This document shows, one piece after another, positions 6,687 through 13,403 of a stretch of DNA of 16,138 nucleotides (positions are counted from its first letter, which is position 1; each line of letters opens with the position of its first letter). The stretch comes from Nitrospirae bacterium CG1_02_44_142. GTDB lineage: Bacteria > Nitrospirota > Thermodesulfovibrionia > Thermodesulfovibrionales > UBA1546. The notes below the pieces were generated by a model. The model did no database searches, was not told the DNA's origin, and worked only from the letters and a program-made list of their open reading frames with translations. The position numbers and the translations under genes were made by a program. Where the stretch lies: positions 1 to 16,138 of the forward strand of contig MNVK01000066.1 in NCBI GenBank assembly GCA_001871685.1, given 5' to 3'.

Positions 6687-7540
6687 AAGGGCGTCCTTTA
6701 AGAAATGTTTTCTGGAGGAGGTTCAAGAGAAACAGGCTTGCGGCAGCCGGAGGGGTTGTTGTGCTTCTAATGTTTTTTGCCGCTGTGTTTGCGCCTTTTA
6801 TATCTCCGCATAACCCGGACGACATTGACAGAAAGCATGTGCTTGAAGCTCCAAGCCTCAGACATCCTCTGGGCACCGATGACCTTGGCAGGGATGTATC
6901 AAGCCGGGTTATATGGGGGGCGCGCATATCATTGTCAGTCGGTTTTGTAGCCGTAGGGATAGCCGCTCTTATTGGCATCATGCTCGGCGCGGTCTCGGGA
7001 TATTACGGCGGATGGATAGACAGGATAATAATGAGATTTATAGACGTCATGCTTTCTATCCCCACATTCTTTTTAATACTCGCAGTCATAGCATTTATTG
7101 AACCAAGCATCTGGAATATTATGATTGTCATCGGGCTTACTTCCTGGATGGGCATGGCGCGGCTTGTAAGGGCGGAAGTCCTTTCATTAAAAGAAAGGGA
7201 ATTTGTCCTCGCAGCAAAAGCCTTAGGCGCAGGCGATGCAAATATCATTGTCAGACATATAATGATAAACAGCATGGCTCCTGTGTTTGTCTCTGCTGTG
7301 CTTGGAATAGCAGGCGCTGTGCTTATAGAATCTGCGCTCAGTTTTTTAGGCATAGGCGTTCAGCCTCCTACGCCAAGCTGGGGGAATATCCTGACATTGG
7401 GAAAGGATAATATAGAAATTGCATGGTGGCTTTCTGTTTTTCCGGGGCTTGCCATACTGATTACCGTCCTGAGTTACAATCTCGTGGGCGAGGGGCTGAG
7501 GGATGCACTTGACCCCAGGCTGTGGGATGTGGAAATATAG
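6683..7540 (+). CDS. DppC/OppC-type ABC transporter permease
   Basis: This is the second permease subunit, the partner of the DppB-like protein. The N-terminal cytoplasmic segment with FWRRFKRNRLA, the first membrane helix (about 18-38), and the sequences HPLGTDDLGRDVSSRV and GARISLSVG are hallmarks of DppC. The EAA loop contains EFVLAAKALGAGDANIIVRH (about residues 172-191). The C-terminus GEGLRDALDPRLWDVEI is typical for a complete protein. The start overlaps the previous gene in an ATGA, and leuD begins 3 nt after the stop. No DppD/DppF ATPase gene follows, so the ATPases must be encoded elsewhere or be shared. Confidence 0.93.
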   Translation: MKGRPLRNVFWRRFKRNRLAAAGGVVVLLMFFAAVFAPFISPHNPDDIDRKHVLEAPSLRHPLGTDDLGRDVSSRVIWGARISLSVGFVAVGIAALIGIMLGAVSGYYGGWIDRIIMRFIDVMLSIPTFFLILAVIAFIEPSIWNIMIVIGLTSWMGMARLVRAEVLSLKEREFVLAAKALGAGDANIIVRHIMINSMAPVFVSAVLGIAGAVLIESALSFLGIGVQPPTPSWGNILTLGKDNIEIAWWLSVFPGLAILITVLSYNLVGEGLRDALDPRLWDVEI

Positions 7541-7543
7541 AGT

Positions 7544-8044
7544 ATGGTAATCAAGGGAAGAAACTGGAAGTTCGGCAATGACATTGACACAGACGCAATT
7601 ATACCTGCGCGGTATCTCAACACATCAGACCCGAAAGAACTCGCAACGCATATAATGGAAGACGCCGACAAGGACTTTCCGAACAAGGCAAAGGCAGGAG
7701 ACATTATTGCCGCAGGCAAGAATTTCGGATGCGGCTCATCAAGGGAACATGCGCCGATTGCGATAAAGGCAGCAGGGATTCAGGCTGTGATAGCAAAGAG
7801 CTTTGCAAGGATTTTTTACAGGAATGCATTCAACATAGGCCTTCCTATCTTTGAGTCCGAAGAGGCGTCTGAGAAGATAAAAGAAGGCGACGAGATAGAG
7901 ATAGACGCAGACAAGGGGGTAATAAGAAATATCACCAGCGGAGAATCGTATAAGGCCAACCCAATCCCTCCATTCATGCAAGAGCTGATTGCATCCGGCG
8001 GGCTTGTGGAATGGACAAAGAAGAAGCTGGCTGCCGGAAGTTAA
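7544..8044 (+). CDS. leuD: 3-isopropylmalate dehydratase small subunit
   Basis: This is the swivel-domain subunit of isopropylmalate isomerase, which with LeuC interconverts 2- and 3-isopropylmalate in leucine synthesis. Diagnostic motifs are NDIDTDAIIPARYL (residues 11-24) and GKNFGCGSSREHAP (about 58-71), the aconitase-family small-subunit signature. The protein is 166 residues, the compact LeuD type of archaea and many anaerobic bacteria, with C-terminal PIPPFMQELIASGGLV. The related homoaconitase or methanogen HacB-type small subunits share this form, so substrate range is not certain. It starts 3 nt after the permease stop without a strong ribosome binding site, which suggests translational coupling. 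No leuC is visible next to it. Confidence 0.92.
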   Translation: MVIKGRNWKFGNDIDTDAIIPARYLNTSDPKELATHIMEDADKDFPNKAKAGDIIAAGKNFGCGSSREHAPIAIKAAGIQAVIAKSFARIFYRNAFNIGLPIFESEEASEKIKEGDEIEIDADKGVIRNITSGESYKANPIPPFMQELIASGGLVEWTKKKLAAGS

Positions 8045-8183
8045 CCCGCAAATAACTTTCCACAAAAACTTCCAAACTTTTCATCAAACGCATTTCTGCT
8101 TCCACAGCAAAAACATAGCTCCACTTTCAATACTGTTCGGTATGATAATGGTTTTTACCGCAATTTTTATCTCCTCCATACAG

Positions 8184-8189
8184 TATAAT
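8184..8189 (+). promoter_or_regulatory. Candidate -10 element for tlyA
   Basis: A perfect TATAAT lies 25 bp before the tlyA ATG. No convincing -35 is seen at 16-18 bp. The resulting leader of about 20 nt has no clear Shine-Dalgarno site. The 170-nt gap between leuD and tlyA holds no gene I can support. Confidence 0.4.
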
Positions 8190-8214
8190 TATTAAGAACA
8201 AACACGCTAAAACT

Positions 8215-8946
8215 ATGAAAGATAGGCTTGATAAGATAATGGTTGACACAGGGCTTGTAAAAAGCAGGGAGCGGGCAAGGGCTTTGATAATGGAAGGCAA
8301 TGTTCTGGTTGACGGCTCTCCTGTGACAAAGGCAGGCGCTATGATAAACAGCGCCTCCTCAATAACCCTGAAATCAGGGGATATTCCCTATGTAAGCCGT
8401 GGCGGTTTAAAACTCAAGGCTGCCATAGACTTTTTCAATGTAGACTTAAAAGATAAAACAGCAATGGACGTAGGCTCGTCAACAGGCGGTTTTACGGACT
8501 GCATGCTCCAGATGGGAGCAAAAAAAGTATATTGCATTGATGTCGGCTACGGGCAAATCGCCTGGGCTTTAAGGAATGATGCGCGGGTTATTCTTCTTGA
8601 AAGGACCAATATCAGGCATCTTGAAAGAGAAAGGATTCCTGATATTATTGACATTGCAGCAATTGACGTCTCCTTCATATCTCTTACAAAGGTTATACCC
8701 AAAGTGTTAGAATTCCTGAAAGAGAACGGCGAAATACTTGCGCTTGTAAAACCTCAGTTTGAAGTCGGCAAAGGAGAGGTAGGCAAGGGAGGCATTGTGA
8801 GGGAAGAAGAAAAAAGACTTGCGGCGGTTGCCTCTGTGAGAGCAGAGGCTGAGACTGCCGGACTGCGCGCTATCGGCATGTTTGAGTCGCCTGTTAGAGG
8901 ACAGAAGGGCAATATAGAATATTTCCTGTATTTGAAGAAGGGATAA
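8215..8946 (+). CDS. tlyA: TlyA-family 23S/16S rRNA (cytidine-2'-O)-methyltransferase
   Basis: TlyA proteins, once called hemolysin A, methylate ribose 2'-O of cytidines in rRNA. An S4 RNA-binding domain is at residues about 3-62 (RLDKIMVDTGLVKSRERARA and GNVLVDG). The FtsJ/RrmJ-like methyltransferase domain follows, with the S-adenosylmethionine loop DVGSSTGGFTDCML near 85 and IDVGYGQIAW near 108. Candidate catalytic residues of the K-D-K-E set are a Lys in GGLKLKAA, Asp151 in AAIDVSF, Lys179 in LVKPQFEVG and the Glu in GNIEYFLY. The length of 243 is normal. Its end nearly abuts the next gene (5-nt gap), so the two form a small operon. Members differ in whether they modify one or both subunits; that cannot be read here. 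Confidence 0.92.
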   Translation: MKDRLDKIMVDTGLVKSRERARALIMEGNVLVDGSPVTKAGAMINSASSITLKSGDIPYVSRGGLKLKAAIDFFNVDLKDKTAMDVGSSTGGFTDCMLQMGAKKVYCIDVGYGQIAWALRNDARVILLERTNIRHLERERIPDIIDIAAIDVSFISLTKVIPKVLEFLKENGEILALVKPQFEVGKGEVGKGGIVREEEKRLAAVASVRAEAETAGLRAIGMFESPVRGQKGNIEYFLYLKKG

Positions 8947-8951
8947 CCTGT

Positions 8952-9626
8952 ATGGAAGAACAGAAAGCCATAGGAATTGACCTCTCCATAGCATCCAGGG
9001 AGATGATAGAGGCGCTGATTTCGGAGTCCGGAGAGCCGTCTCTGTTTGAGGAGATTTTAAAGGCAAATACCCTGAGGCCTGACATCCTCAGGCTGTTGGT
9101 TGAAAGCCCCTATGCCCCTGAAAACATAAGGGAAGATGCTGCAAAAATCTTACAGATTCCCGTAGAGGTATCCGCTCTCCTTGAGGAGACAGAAGAGGCC
9201 GCTGAGCAGCGCACTCAAACTCTTCTTCAAAAGATACAGGGACTGAGTGTTGCTGAGAAGAGGATGCTTGCAATGAGAGGCGGACGCGAGGCCAGGTCCA
9301 TTCTAATAAAAGATACAAACAAGCAGATAGTCATGGCGGTTCTTGATAACCCGAAGATAAAAGAGGCGGAGGTAGAGATGTTTGCGCGTTCCCGCTCTAT
9401 CCCTGATGAAGCGCTGCGGACCATTACCCACACCAAAGAATGGATGAAAAATTATGGAGTGCTGCTTGCGGTCGTGAGCAATCCCAAAACGCCTGCCGGA
9501 GTGGCAATTCCGCTTTTGTTCAATTTAAAAATGCGAGACCTCGCAGCTCTTGAAAAGAACAGAAATATAGCAGAGGTGATACGCACAGCCGCTAAAAAAA
9601 TTGTTCAGGCAAGGAAAGGGCGCTGA
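8952..9626 (+). CDS. Helical-repeat hypothetical protein, 224 residues
   Basis: I do not recognise a named family. The protein appears all-helical with recurring Asn-Pro turns (LDNPKI, VSNPKTP) that separate helix pairs of roughly 20-24 residues, much like HEAT or leucine-rich-repeat-variant solenoids. The N-terminal half is acidic (LLEETEEAAEQ) and the C-terminus basic (KKIVQARKGR). There is no signal peptide or membrane segment, so it is probably cytosolic. AAGGG before the ATG lies within the last codons of tlyA, and the gap is 5 nt, so it is cotranscribed and perhaps coupled with tlyA. A role as a protein- or RNA-binding scaffold is only inference from the fold type. Confidence 0.75.
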   Translation: MEEQKAIGIDLSIASREMIEALISESGEPSLFEEILKANTLRPDILRLLVESPYAPENIREDAAKILQIPVEVSALLEETEEAAEQRTQTLLQKIQGLSVAEKRMLAMRGGREARSILIKDTNKQIVMAVLDNPKIKEAEVEMFARSRSIPDEALRTITHTKEWMKNYGVLLAVVSNPKTPAGVAIPLLFNLKMRDLAALEKNRNIAEVIRTAAKKIVQARKGR

Positions 9627-9638
9627 GCAGACGCGCAA

Positions 9639-9668
9639 TTGACTTTTAGCTTGAATTTTTTTTAAAGT
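9639..9668 (+). promoter_or_regulatory. Likely promoter of the tol-pal operon
   Basis: TTGACT (9639-9644) and TAAAGT (9663-9668) are separated by 18 bp, in the 84-nt gap before tolQ. An inverted repeat TTAGCTT (9646-9652) / AAGCTAA (9679-9685) brackets the -10 and could be an operator. Confidence 0.5.
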
Positions 9669-9696
9669 TTAACAGTTAAAGCTAATATCAAAATAA

Positions 9697-9702
9697 AAGG
9701 AG
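9697..9702 (+). promoter_or_regulatory. Strong ribosome binding site of tolQ
   Basis: AAGGAG, within AAAAGGAGAGG, lies 8 nt before the tolQ ATG at 9711 and fixes that start. Confidence 0.8.
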
Positions 9703-9710
9703 AGGCGCTT

Positions 9711-10337
9711 ATGCAACACTCTGCAATGCAATTGATTCTTCAGGCAGGCTATGTGGTTAAAGTGGTATTGCTTATCCTGCTGTTTTTCTCGGTCGTATCC
9801 TGGGCCATCATTTTTTATAAATACCGCTACCTTTCAAGGGCTAACAAAGAGACGGACACATTCCTGCGCTCCTACAGGGCAGGCCGCGACCTGAAAGGGC
9901 TTTTAATCACCACGCGTCCCCTTAATCTCAGCCCTTTATCAAATATATTTAAATTTACATCCTCAGAAAATATCGTTGATAAAGCTGAGATTAAACGCTC
10001 GCTCAGAAGATTCTCAGCGCTTGAGTCGGCAAAGCTTGAGAAATACCTCAGTTTCCTCGCAACCACAGGTTCTACCACGCCGTTCATCGGCCTGTTCGGA
10101 ACGGTCTGGGGAATAATGAATGCCTTCAGAGGGATAGGCGCGGCAGGCTCGGCGTCTTTGGCGGTCGTTGCTCCGGGCATTGCAGAGGCCTTGATTACAA
10201 CAGCCGCCGGACTCGTTGCGGCAATCCCTGCTGTTATTGCTTATAACTATTATCTGAGCCGGGCGCGGCAGATGATTATAGAGATGGAGGACTTCTCGGA
10301 AGAACTCCTGGACTTCTTTTCTAAGGGAATGGAATGA
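9711..10337 (+). CDS. tolQ: TolQ, proton-channel subunit of the Tol-Pal system
   Basis: TolQ is the inner-membrane stator which, with TolR, uses the proton gradient to energise TolA during cell division and envelope maintenance. Three membrane segments are visible: about residues 16-37, 118-140 and 150-180. The family motif TTPFIGLFGTVWGIMNAF (about 120-137) and VAPGIAEALITTAAGLVAAI include the two conserved Thr positions associated with the proton path in E. coli TolQ (in FGTVWG and TTAAG). GTVWGI separates TolQ from most ExbB proteins, and the downstream genes confirm the assignment. It overlaps tolR by 4 nt (ATGA). Confidence 0.96.
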   Translation: MQHSAMQLILQAGYVVKVVLLILLFFSVVSWAIIFYKYRYLSRANKETDTFLRSYRAGRDLKGLLITTRPLNLSPLSNIFKFTSSENIVDKAEIKRSLRRFSALESAKLEKYLSFLATTGSTTPFIGLFGTVWGIMNAFRGIGAAGSASLAVVAPGIAEALITTAAGLVAAIPAVIAYNYYLSRARQMIIEMEDFSEELLDFFSKGME

Positions 10338-10741
10338 AGGCCGGCAGAAACAGAGACGTGCTTTCAGAGATAAATGTAACGCCCTTTGTGGACGTAATGC
10401 TCGTGCTGCTCATAATCTTCATGGTGACAGCGCCGCTGCTCCAGCAGGGCATTGACGTAAACCTTCCTCAGGCCAAGGGCAAAGACCTGCCTACTGAAGA
10501 AAGAATAACGCTCATTGTAAAAAAGGGCGGCATTATTTTTATGAACGACAAACCTATGTCTATGTCTGAGATAAAGCAGAAGCTTACTGCAATCAGCAAA
10601 TTAAATCCGAATGTCTTTCTTAAGGCTGATAAGGATGTGCCCTACGGCTTTGTTGTTCAGGTGATGAGCGACATAAAGGAGGCAGGGATAGAGAAACTCG
10701 GAATGATAACCGAGCCTAAGATAAACATAGAAGGAAAATGA
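10334..10741 (+). CDS. tolR: TolR, proton-channel subunit of the Tol-Pal system
   Basis: TolR/ExbD family, the partner of TolQ. One membrane helix (about residues 18-38) follows the cytoplasmic motif LSEINVTPFVDVMLVLL; Asp20 is the essential proton-carrying residue of the family. The periplasmic domain (about 45-135) has the usual ITLIVKKGG, MNDKPM and VFLKADKDVPYGFVVQVM elements. The length of 135 is standard. It is in a run of 4-nt ATGA overlaps with tolQ before it and tolA after it, which indicates coupled translation and fixed stoichiometry. Confidence 0.96.
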   Translation: MKAGRNRDVLSEINVTPFVDVMLVLLIIFMVTAPLLQQGIDVNLPQAKGKDLPTEERITLIVKKGGIIFMNDKPMSMSEIKQKLTAISKLNPNVFLKADKDVPYGFVVQVMSDIKEAGIEKLGMITEPKINIEGK

Positions 10742-11409
10742 AGGAACCAAGCCTTCCAATTACCGCATTCTTCTCTTTTCTGCTTCACGTGATTTTTATC
10801 TTTACAGCGCTGATAACAATTAAAAATGCAAATCACTTTACCATGCCCTCGCCGTATATTGTAAGCCTCATTAGCGCTGAAGTAAGCGGACAGCCCCGAG
10901 CCGCTCAGGGGACAGCGGCAGAGATAGACGAGCCTGAACAAAAAATGAAACTGCCTTCAGAGACCTCAAAAAGCAAAGCCTCAGAGGATGCAAAGCAATA
11001 TAGCGCGGACAGAATTGCGGCGTTAGAGGCAGCAAGAAAGGCAAAGCGCCTTGTTAAACTGAGAAAGCTGATTTCCATCAAGGGCGCTGACAAGCAAGGG
11101 AAAGATGCAAAAGAAGTCTCTCCTCCTGCAAAAAATGGAGGCAATGAAACTTCAATATCAGAAGGTTACTCTGAAAAAATAGGAAAAGAAATATGGCAGC
11201 GCTGGGCCTTTCCCGAGGCCTGGGGAAAAAATTTTGAGGCAGTAATCTCGGTGACAATAATGCCGAATGGAGCTGTTAGGATAAATAAGGTTGAAAAAAG
11301 CTCAGGCAATGTGCTTTTTGACCGCTCTGTCCTGAGAGCCATTAATAAGGCCAGCCCTGTTTCTCCTCCTCCGCATGAGATGGAAATAGGATTGAGGTTT
11401 ACGCCGTGA
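10738..11409 (+). CDS. tolA: TolA/TonB-family energy-coupling protein
   Basis: TolA spans the periplasm and links the TolQR motor to TolB and Pal. The N-terminal membrane helix (about residues 8-28) contains SFLLH, matching the SxxxH motif (Ser13, His17) that couples TolA/TonB to the motor. A charged Lys/Glu/Ala-rich middle region (about 55-140), shorter than in E. coli, leads to a C-terminal TonB/TolA domain (about 143-223) with IWQRWAFPEAWGKNFEAVI, NGAVRINKVEKSSGN and FDRSVLRAINKASP. Its TGA overlaps the tolB GTG start by 4 nt. The position between tolR and tolB supports TolA over TonB. Confidence 0.92.
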   Translation: MKEPSLPITAFFSFLLHVIFIFTALITIKNANHFTMPSPYIVSLISAEVSGQPRAAQGTAAEIDEPEQKMKLPSETSKSKASEDAKQYSADRIAALEAARKAKRLVKLRKLISIKGADKQGKDAKEVSPPAKNGGNETSISEGYSEKIGKEIWQRWAFPEAWGKNFEAVISVTIMPNGAVRINKVEKSSGNVLFDRSVLRAINKASPVSPPPHEMEIGLRFTP

Positions 11410-12758
11410 ATCTTAAAGATACCAGATACAGGATACAGGATACAGGATACAACCCCCCTCCATCCCCCCTTGGTAAGGGGGGAATTAAAGGGGGGTTATC
11501 ATGCATCATAATCTCTTTTTTGGTCTTTTCACTTTTCATTTTTCACTTCTCACTTTTAACTTGCGAAGCAAAGATTTACATTGACATAACCTCTCCTGCG
11601 ATAAAAAAACTTCCGATTGCTATCCCGGAATTCAGCGGGACTGAGGGCAAACAGATTGCAGACCTCATAAGAGATGACCTGGAGTTCACAGGTTTTTTCC
11701 TTTCTATTGACCGGGCTGCTTATATTGAGAAATCCGGCGATGCGTTTAATCCTAAAAACTGGACTGCAATCGGCGCTGAGGCTGTTGTTAAGGGAACTGT
11801 GAGCGGAGAACAAAACCTCACAGCAATCGTATCGCTTTATGATACAAGCGAAGGCAGAGAGGTCTTAAGAAAACAATACAAAGGGACAAAGGTCTCCATA
11901 AGGCGTCTGGGCCACAGCATTGCAAGCGACATATATCAGCATATCACCGGAGAAAAAGGGATATTCGGGACCAGGGTTGCATTCGTTGCAGAAGATGAGG
12001 GTAAGAAAGGACTCTATCTGATGGACTGGGACGGCGCAGGCATTAAACGGCTTGGAATCAAGGGAGATTTTGTTCTCAGGCCGCACTGGTCGCTGGACGG
12101 AAGGAGGCTTGTTTACTCTTCTGAAAGGGGTGGACAATGGGGCATATATTTGTTAGACTTTACAAAAATGTCGGAGAAAAAGGTTTTTGCCTCAAGAGGG
12201 CTCAATATCACCGGCAATTTTTCACCTGACGGAGAAGAGATTGTGTTTTCATCATCTCAGGACGAGACATACGGCATATATAACTTAAGACTCTCGGATT
12301 CAAAACTTACCAGGATAACCACTGCAAGATGGATAGAGATTTCGCCTGTTGTCTCCCCCGATGGAAAGCTTGTCGCATTCGTGTCAGACCGCGGCGGCAC
12401 CCCTCAGATATACATAATGAGCAGAAACGGCTACGATGCAAGAAGGATTACCTTTGAGGGCTCGTATAATACCTCTCCAAGCTGGTCGCCTGACAACAAG
12501 AAGATTGTGTTTGTGGGGAGGGTCTCAGGCAAGCAACAGATTTTCATTATCTCTCCTGACGGCTCAGCGCTTACCCGGCTCACAGACAAATGGAATAACG
12601 AAGACCCTTCCTTTTCTCCTGACGGAAGATTTATAATATTCTCGTCTGTCAGAAACGGAGGCAGCGGCATTTATACAATGAGGGCCAACGGAGAATCACA
12701 AAAGAAAATAACACCGCCGTGGTTAAGGGCCTTTGGCCCGAGGTGGTCGCCGAATTAA
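11406..12758 (+). CDS. tolB: TolB, periplasmic beta-propeller of the Tol-Pal system, with repeat-built N-terminus
   Basis: TolB is the periplasmic protein that binds Pal and is recruited by TolA. The N-terminal domain (about residues 56-180, IDITSPAIKKLPIAIPEF onward) is followed by a propeller with at least five PD40-type blades: HWSLDGRRLVYSS, FSPDGEEIVFSS, VSPDGKLVAFVS, WSPDNKKIVFVG, FSPDGRFIIFSS, and a closing RWSPN. The GTG start overlaps the tolA stop, and GAGG lies 8 nt upstream, so this start fits. The signal peptide is unusually long, about 55 residues: hydrophobic core residues 33-51 and likely cleavage after CEA (55). Its codons are made of a 7-bp tandem repeat, a C-run/G-run palindrome and another 7-bp tandem repeat. 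No better in-frame start is seen downstream. Confidence 0.94.
   Translation: MNLKDTRYRIQDTGYNPPPSPLGKGGIKGGLSCIIISFLVFSLFIFHFSLLTCEAKIYIDITSPAIKKLPIAIPEFSGTEGKQIADLIRDDLEFTGFFLSIDRAAYIEKSGDAFNPKNWTAIGAEAVVKGTVSGEQNLTAIVSLYDTSEGREVLRKQYKGTKVSIRRLGHSIASDIYQHITGEKGIFGTRVAFVAEDEGKKGLYLMDWDGAGIKRLGIKGDFVLRPHWSLDGRRLVYSSERGGQWGIYLLDFTKMSEKKVFASRGLNITGNFSPDGEEIVFSSSQDETYGIYNLRLSDSKLTRITTARWIEISPVVSPDGKLVAFVSDRGGTPQIYIMSRNGYDARRITFEGSYNTSPSWSPDNKKIVFVGRVSGKQQIFIISPDGSALTRLTDKWNNEDPSFSPDGRFIIFSSVRNGGSGIYTMRANGESQKKITPPWLRAFGPRWSPN
11418..11452. repeat. 7-bp tandem repeat in the tolB start region
   Basis: Five units of the GATACAG type (the first GATACCA, three exact GATACAG, the last GATACAA) run without gaps from 11418 to 11452, inside the tolB frame soon after its GTG. 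Because 7 is not a multiple of 3, gain or loss of one unit would shift the frame. Confidence 0.8.
11451..11497. repeat. C-run/G-run palindrome inserted in tolB
   Basis: Left arm 11451-11471 (AACCCCCC ... CCCCCCTT), loop GGT, right arm 11475-11497 (AAGGGGGG ... GGGGGGTT), with a small internal loop. It encodes NPPPSPLGKGGIKGGL in the signal peptide n-region. It belongs to the same family as uvrA 3183-3225 but is read in a different frame. Confidence 0.8.
11526..11560. repeat. 7-bp tandem repeat encoding the tolB signal peptide core
   Basis: Five consecutive units, TTTTCAC, TTTTCAT, TTTTCAC, TTCTCAC and TTTTAAC, fill 11526-11560. In the tolB frame they encode the second half of the hydrophobic core (FSLFIFHFSLL). 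Confidence 0.7.
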
Positions 12759-12767
12759 ATAACTTAT

Positions 12768-12820
12768 CAGTGACAGTGAACAGTGTCAGAACTGACACAG
12801 ACACTAAACACTGACACTAA
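12768..12820. repeat. Nested inverted repeat between tolB and pal
   Basis: The inner palindrome GTGTCAGAACTGACAC (12783-12798) has 7-bp arms and a 2-nt centre. Outer arms AGTGACAGTG (12769-12778) and CACTGACACT (12809-12818) match at 9 of 10 positions. No T-run follows on the + strand, so it is not a standard terminator; an mRNA-stability or attenuation role is possible. Confidence 0.65.
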
Positions 12821-12822
12821 AA

Positions 12823-12829
12823 AAGGAGG
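12823..12829 (+). promoter_or_regulatory. Ribosome binding site deciding the pal start
   Basis: AAGGAGG lies 7 nt before the ATG at 12837. It shows that pal starts there and not at the GTG at 12783 inside the inverted repeat. Confidence 0.85.
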
Positions 12830-12836
12830 AGGTTTT

Positions 12837-13403
12837 ATGAAGAGGTTTTTTGTTTTAGCATTAGCTTTAGGATTTATCTTTGCAGGATGCGCAAAAAGGG
12901 CGGTAACAACGCCTGTTGAGCAGGAAGCGCCAAAGGAGACAGCTCAAAAAGCCGCGCCTGTTGGCCCTGAAAAGAAAACAGAGCCGACGCCTATGAAGAC
13001 AGAGGAAGCGCCTAAAAAAGTTGAGAGTGTTCCGGTAAATGAAGTCACAGAGGCACAATCTTCCCAGTTCGGAAATATACTTTTTGATTTTGACAAATAC
13101 ACTGTAAGGGAAGACGCAAAGCCGACCTTAAAGTCTGTGGCAGACTGGCTTATAAAAAATAAGGATGCAAAAATAATCCTTGAAGGGCACTGTGACGAGA
13201 GAGGGACTAATGAATACAATCTTGCGCTCGGAGAAAAAAGGGCAAAAGCTGCAAGGGATTATATCGCATCGTTAGGCGTGACAAAGAAAAGGCTTGATAC
13301 GATAAGTTACGGCGAGGAGAAACCGCTCTGCAAAGAACAGACTGAAGCCTGCTGGCAAAAAAACAGAAGAGTTCAGTTTGTATCGGGGAAAGCAGGCAAA
13401 TAA
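12837..13403 (+). CDS. pal: Pal, peptidoglycan-associated lipoprotein
   Basis: Pal anchors the outer membrane to peptidoglycan and cycles between TolB-bound and wall-bound states. Signal peptide MKRFFVLALALGFIFAGC with the lipidated Cys at residue 18; a Pro/Glu/Lys-rich linker (about 20-75); then the OmpA-like domain (about 79-187) beginning ILFDFDKYTVRED. The meso-diaminopimelate contact residues are visible: Asp120 in GHCDERGT and Arg135 in LGEKRAKA. Two extra Cys near the end (PLCKEQTEACWQKNRR) could form a disulfide. The start is set by AAGGAGG; the open frame upstream of 12837 is repeat DNA. The 188-residue length is normal. Confidence 0.96.
   Translation: MKRFFVLALALGFIFAGCAKRAVTTPVEQEAPKETAQKAAPVGPEKKTEPTPMKTEEAPKKVESVPVNEVTEAQSSQFGNILFDFDKYTVREDAKPTLKSVADWLIKNKDAKIILEGHCDERGTNEYNLALGEKRAKAARDYIASLGVTKKRLDTISYGEEKPLCKEQTEACWQKNRRVQFVSGKAGK

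Noticed and set aside
8084..8179. A 31-codon minus-strand frame (MEEIKIAVKTIIIPNSIESG onward) between leuD and tlyA
   Set aside because: No Shine-Dalgarno site before its ATG, no recognised family, and it overlaps the likely tlyA promoter. A plus-strand frame from leuD also crosses here, so chance is the simplest explanation.
12783..12836. N-terminal extension of pal from a GTG at 12783
   Set aside because: The extension is encoded by inverted-repeat DNA. The ATG at 12837 has a strong AAGGAGG and begins a perfect lipoprotein signal peptide.
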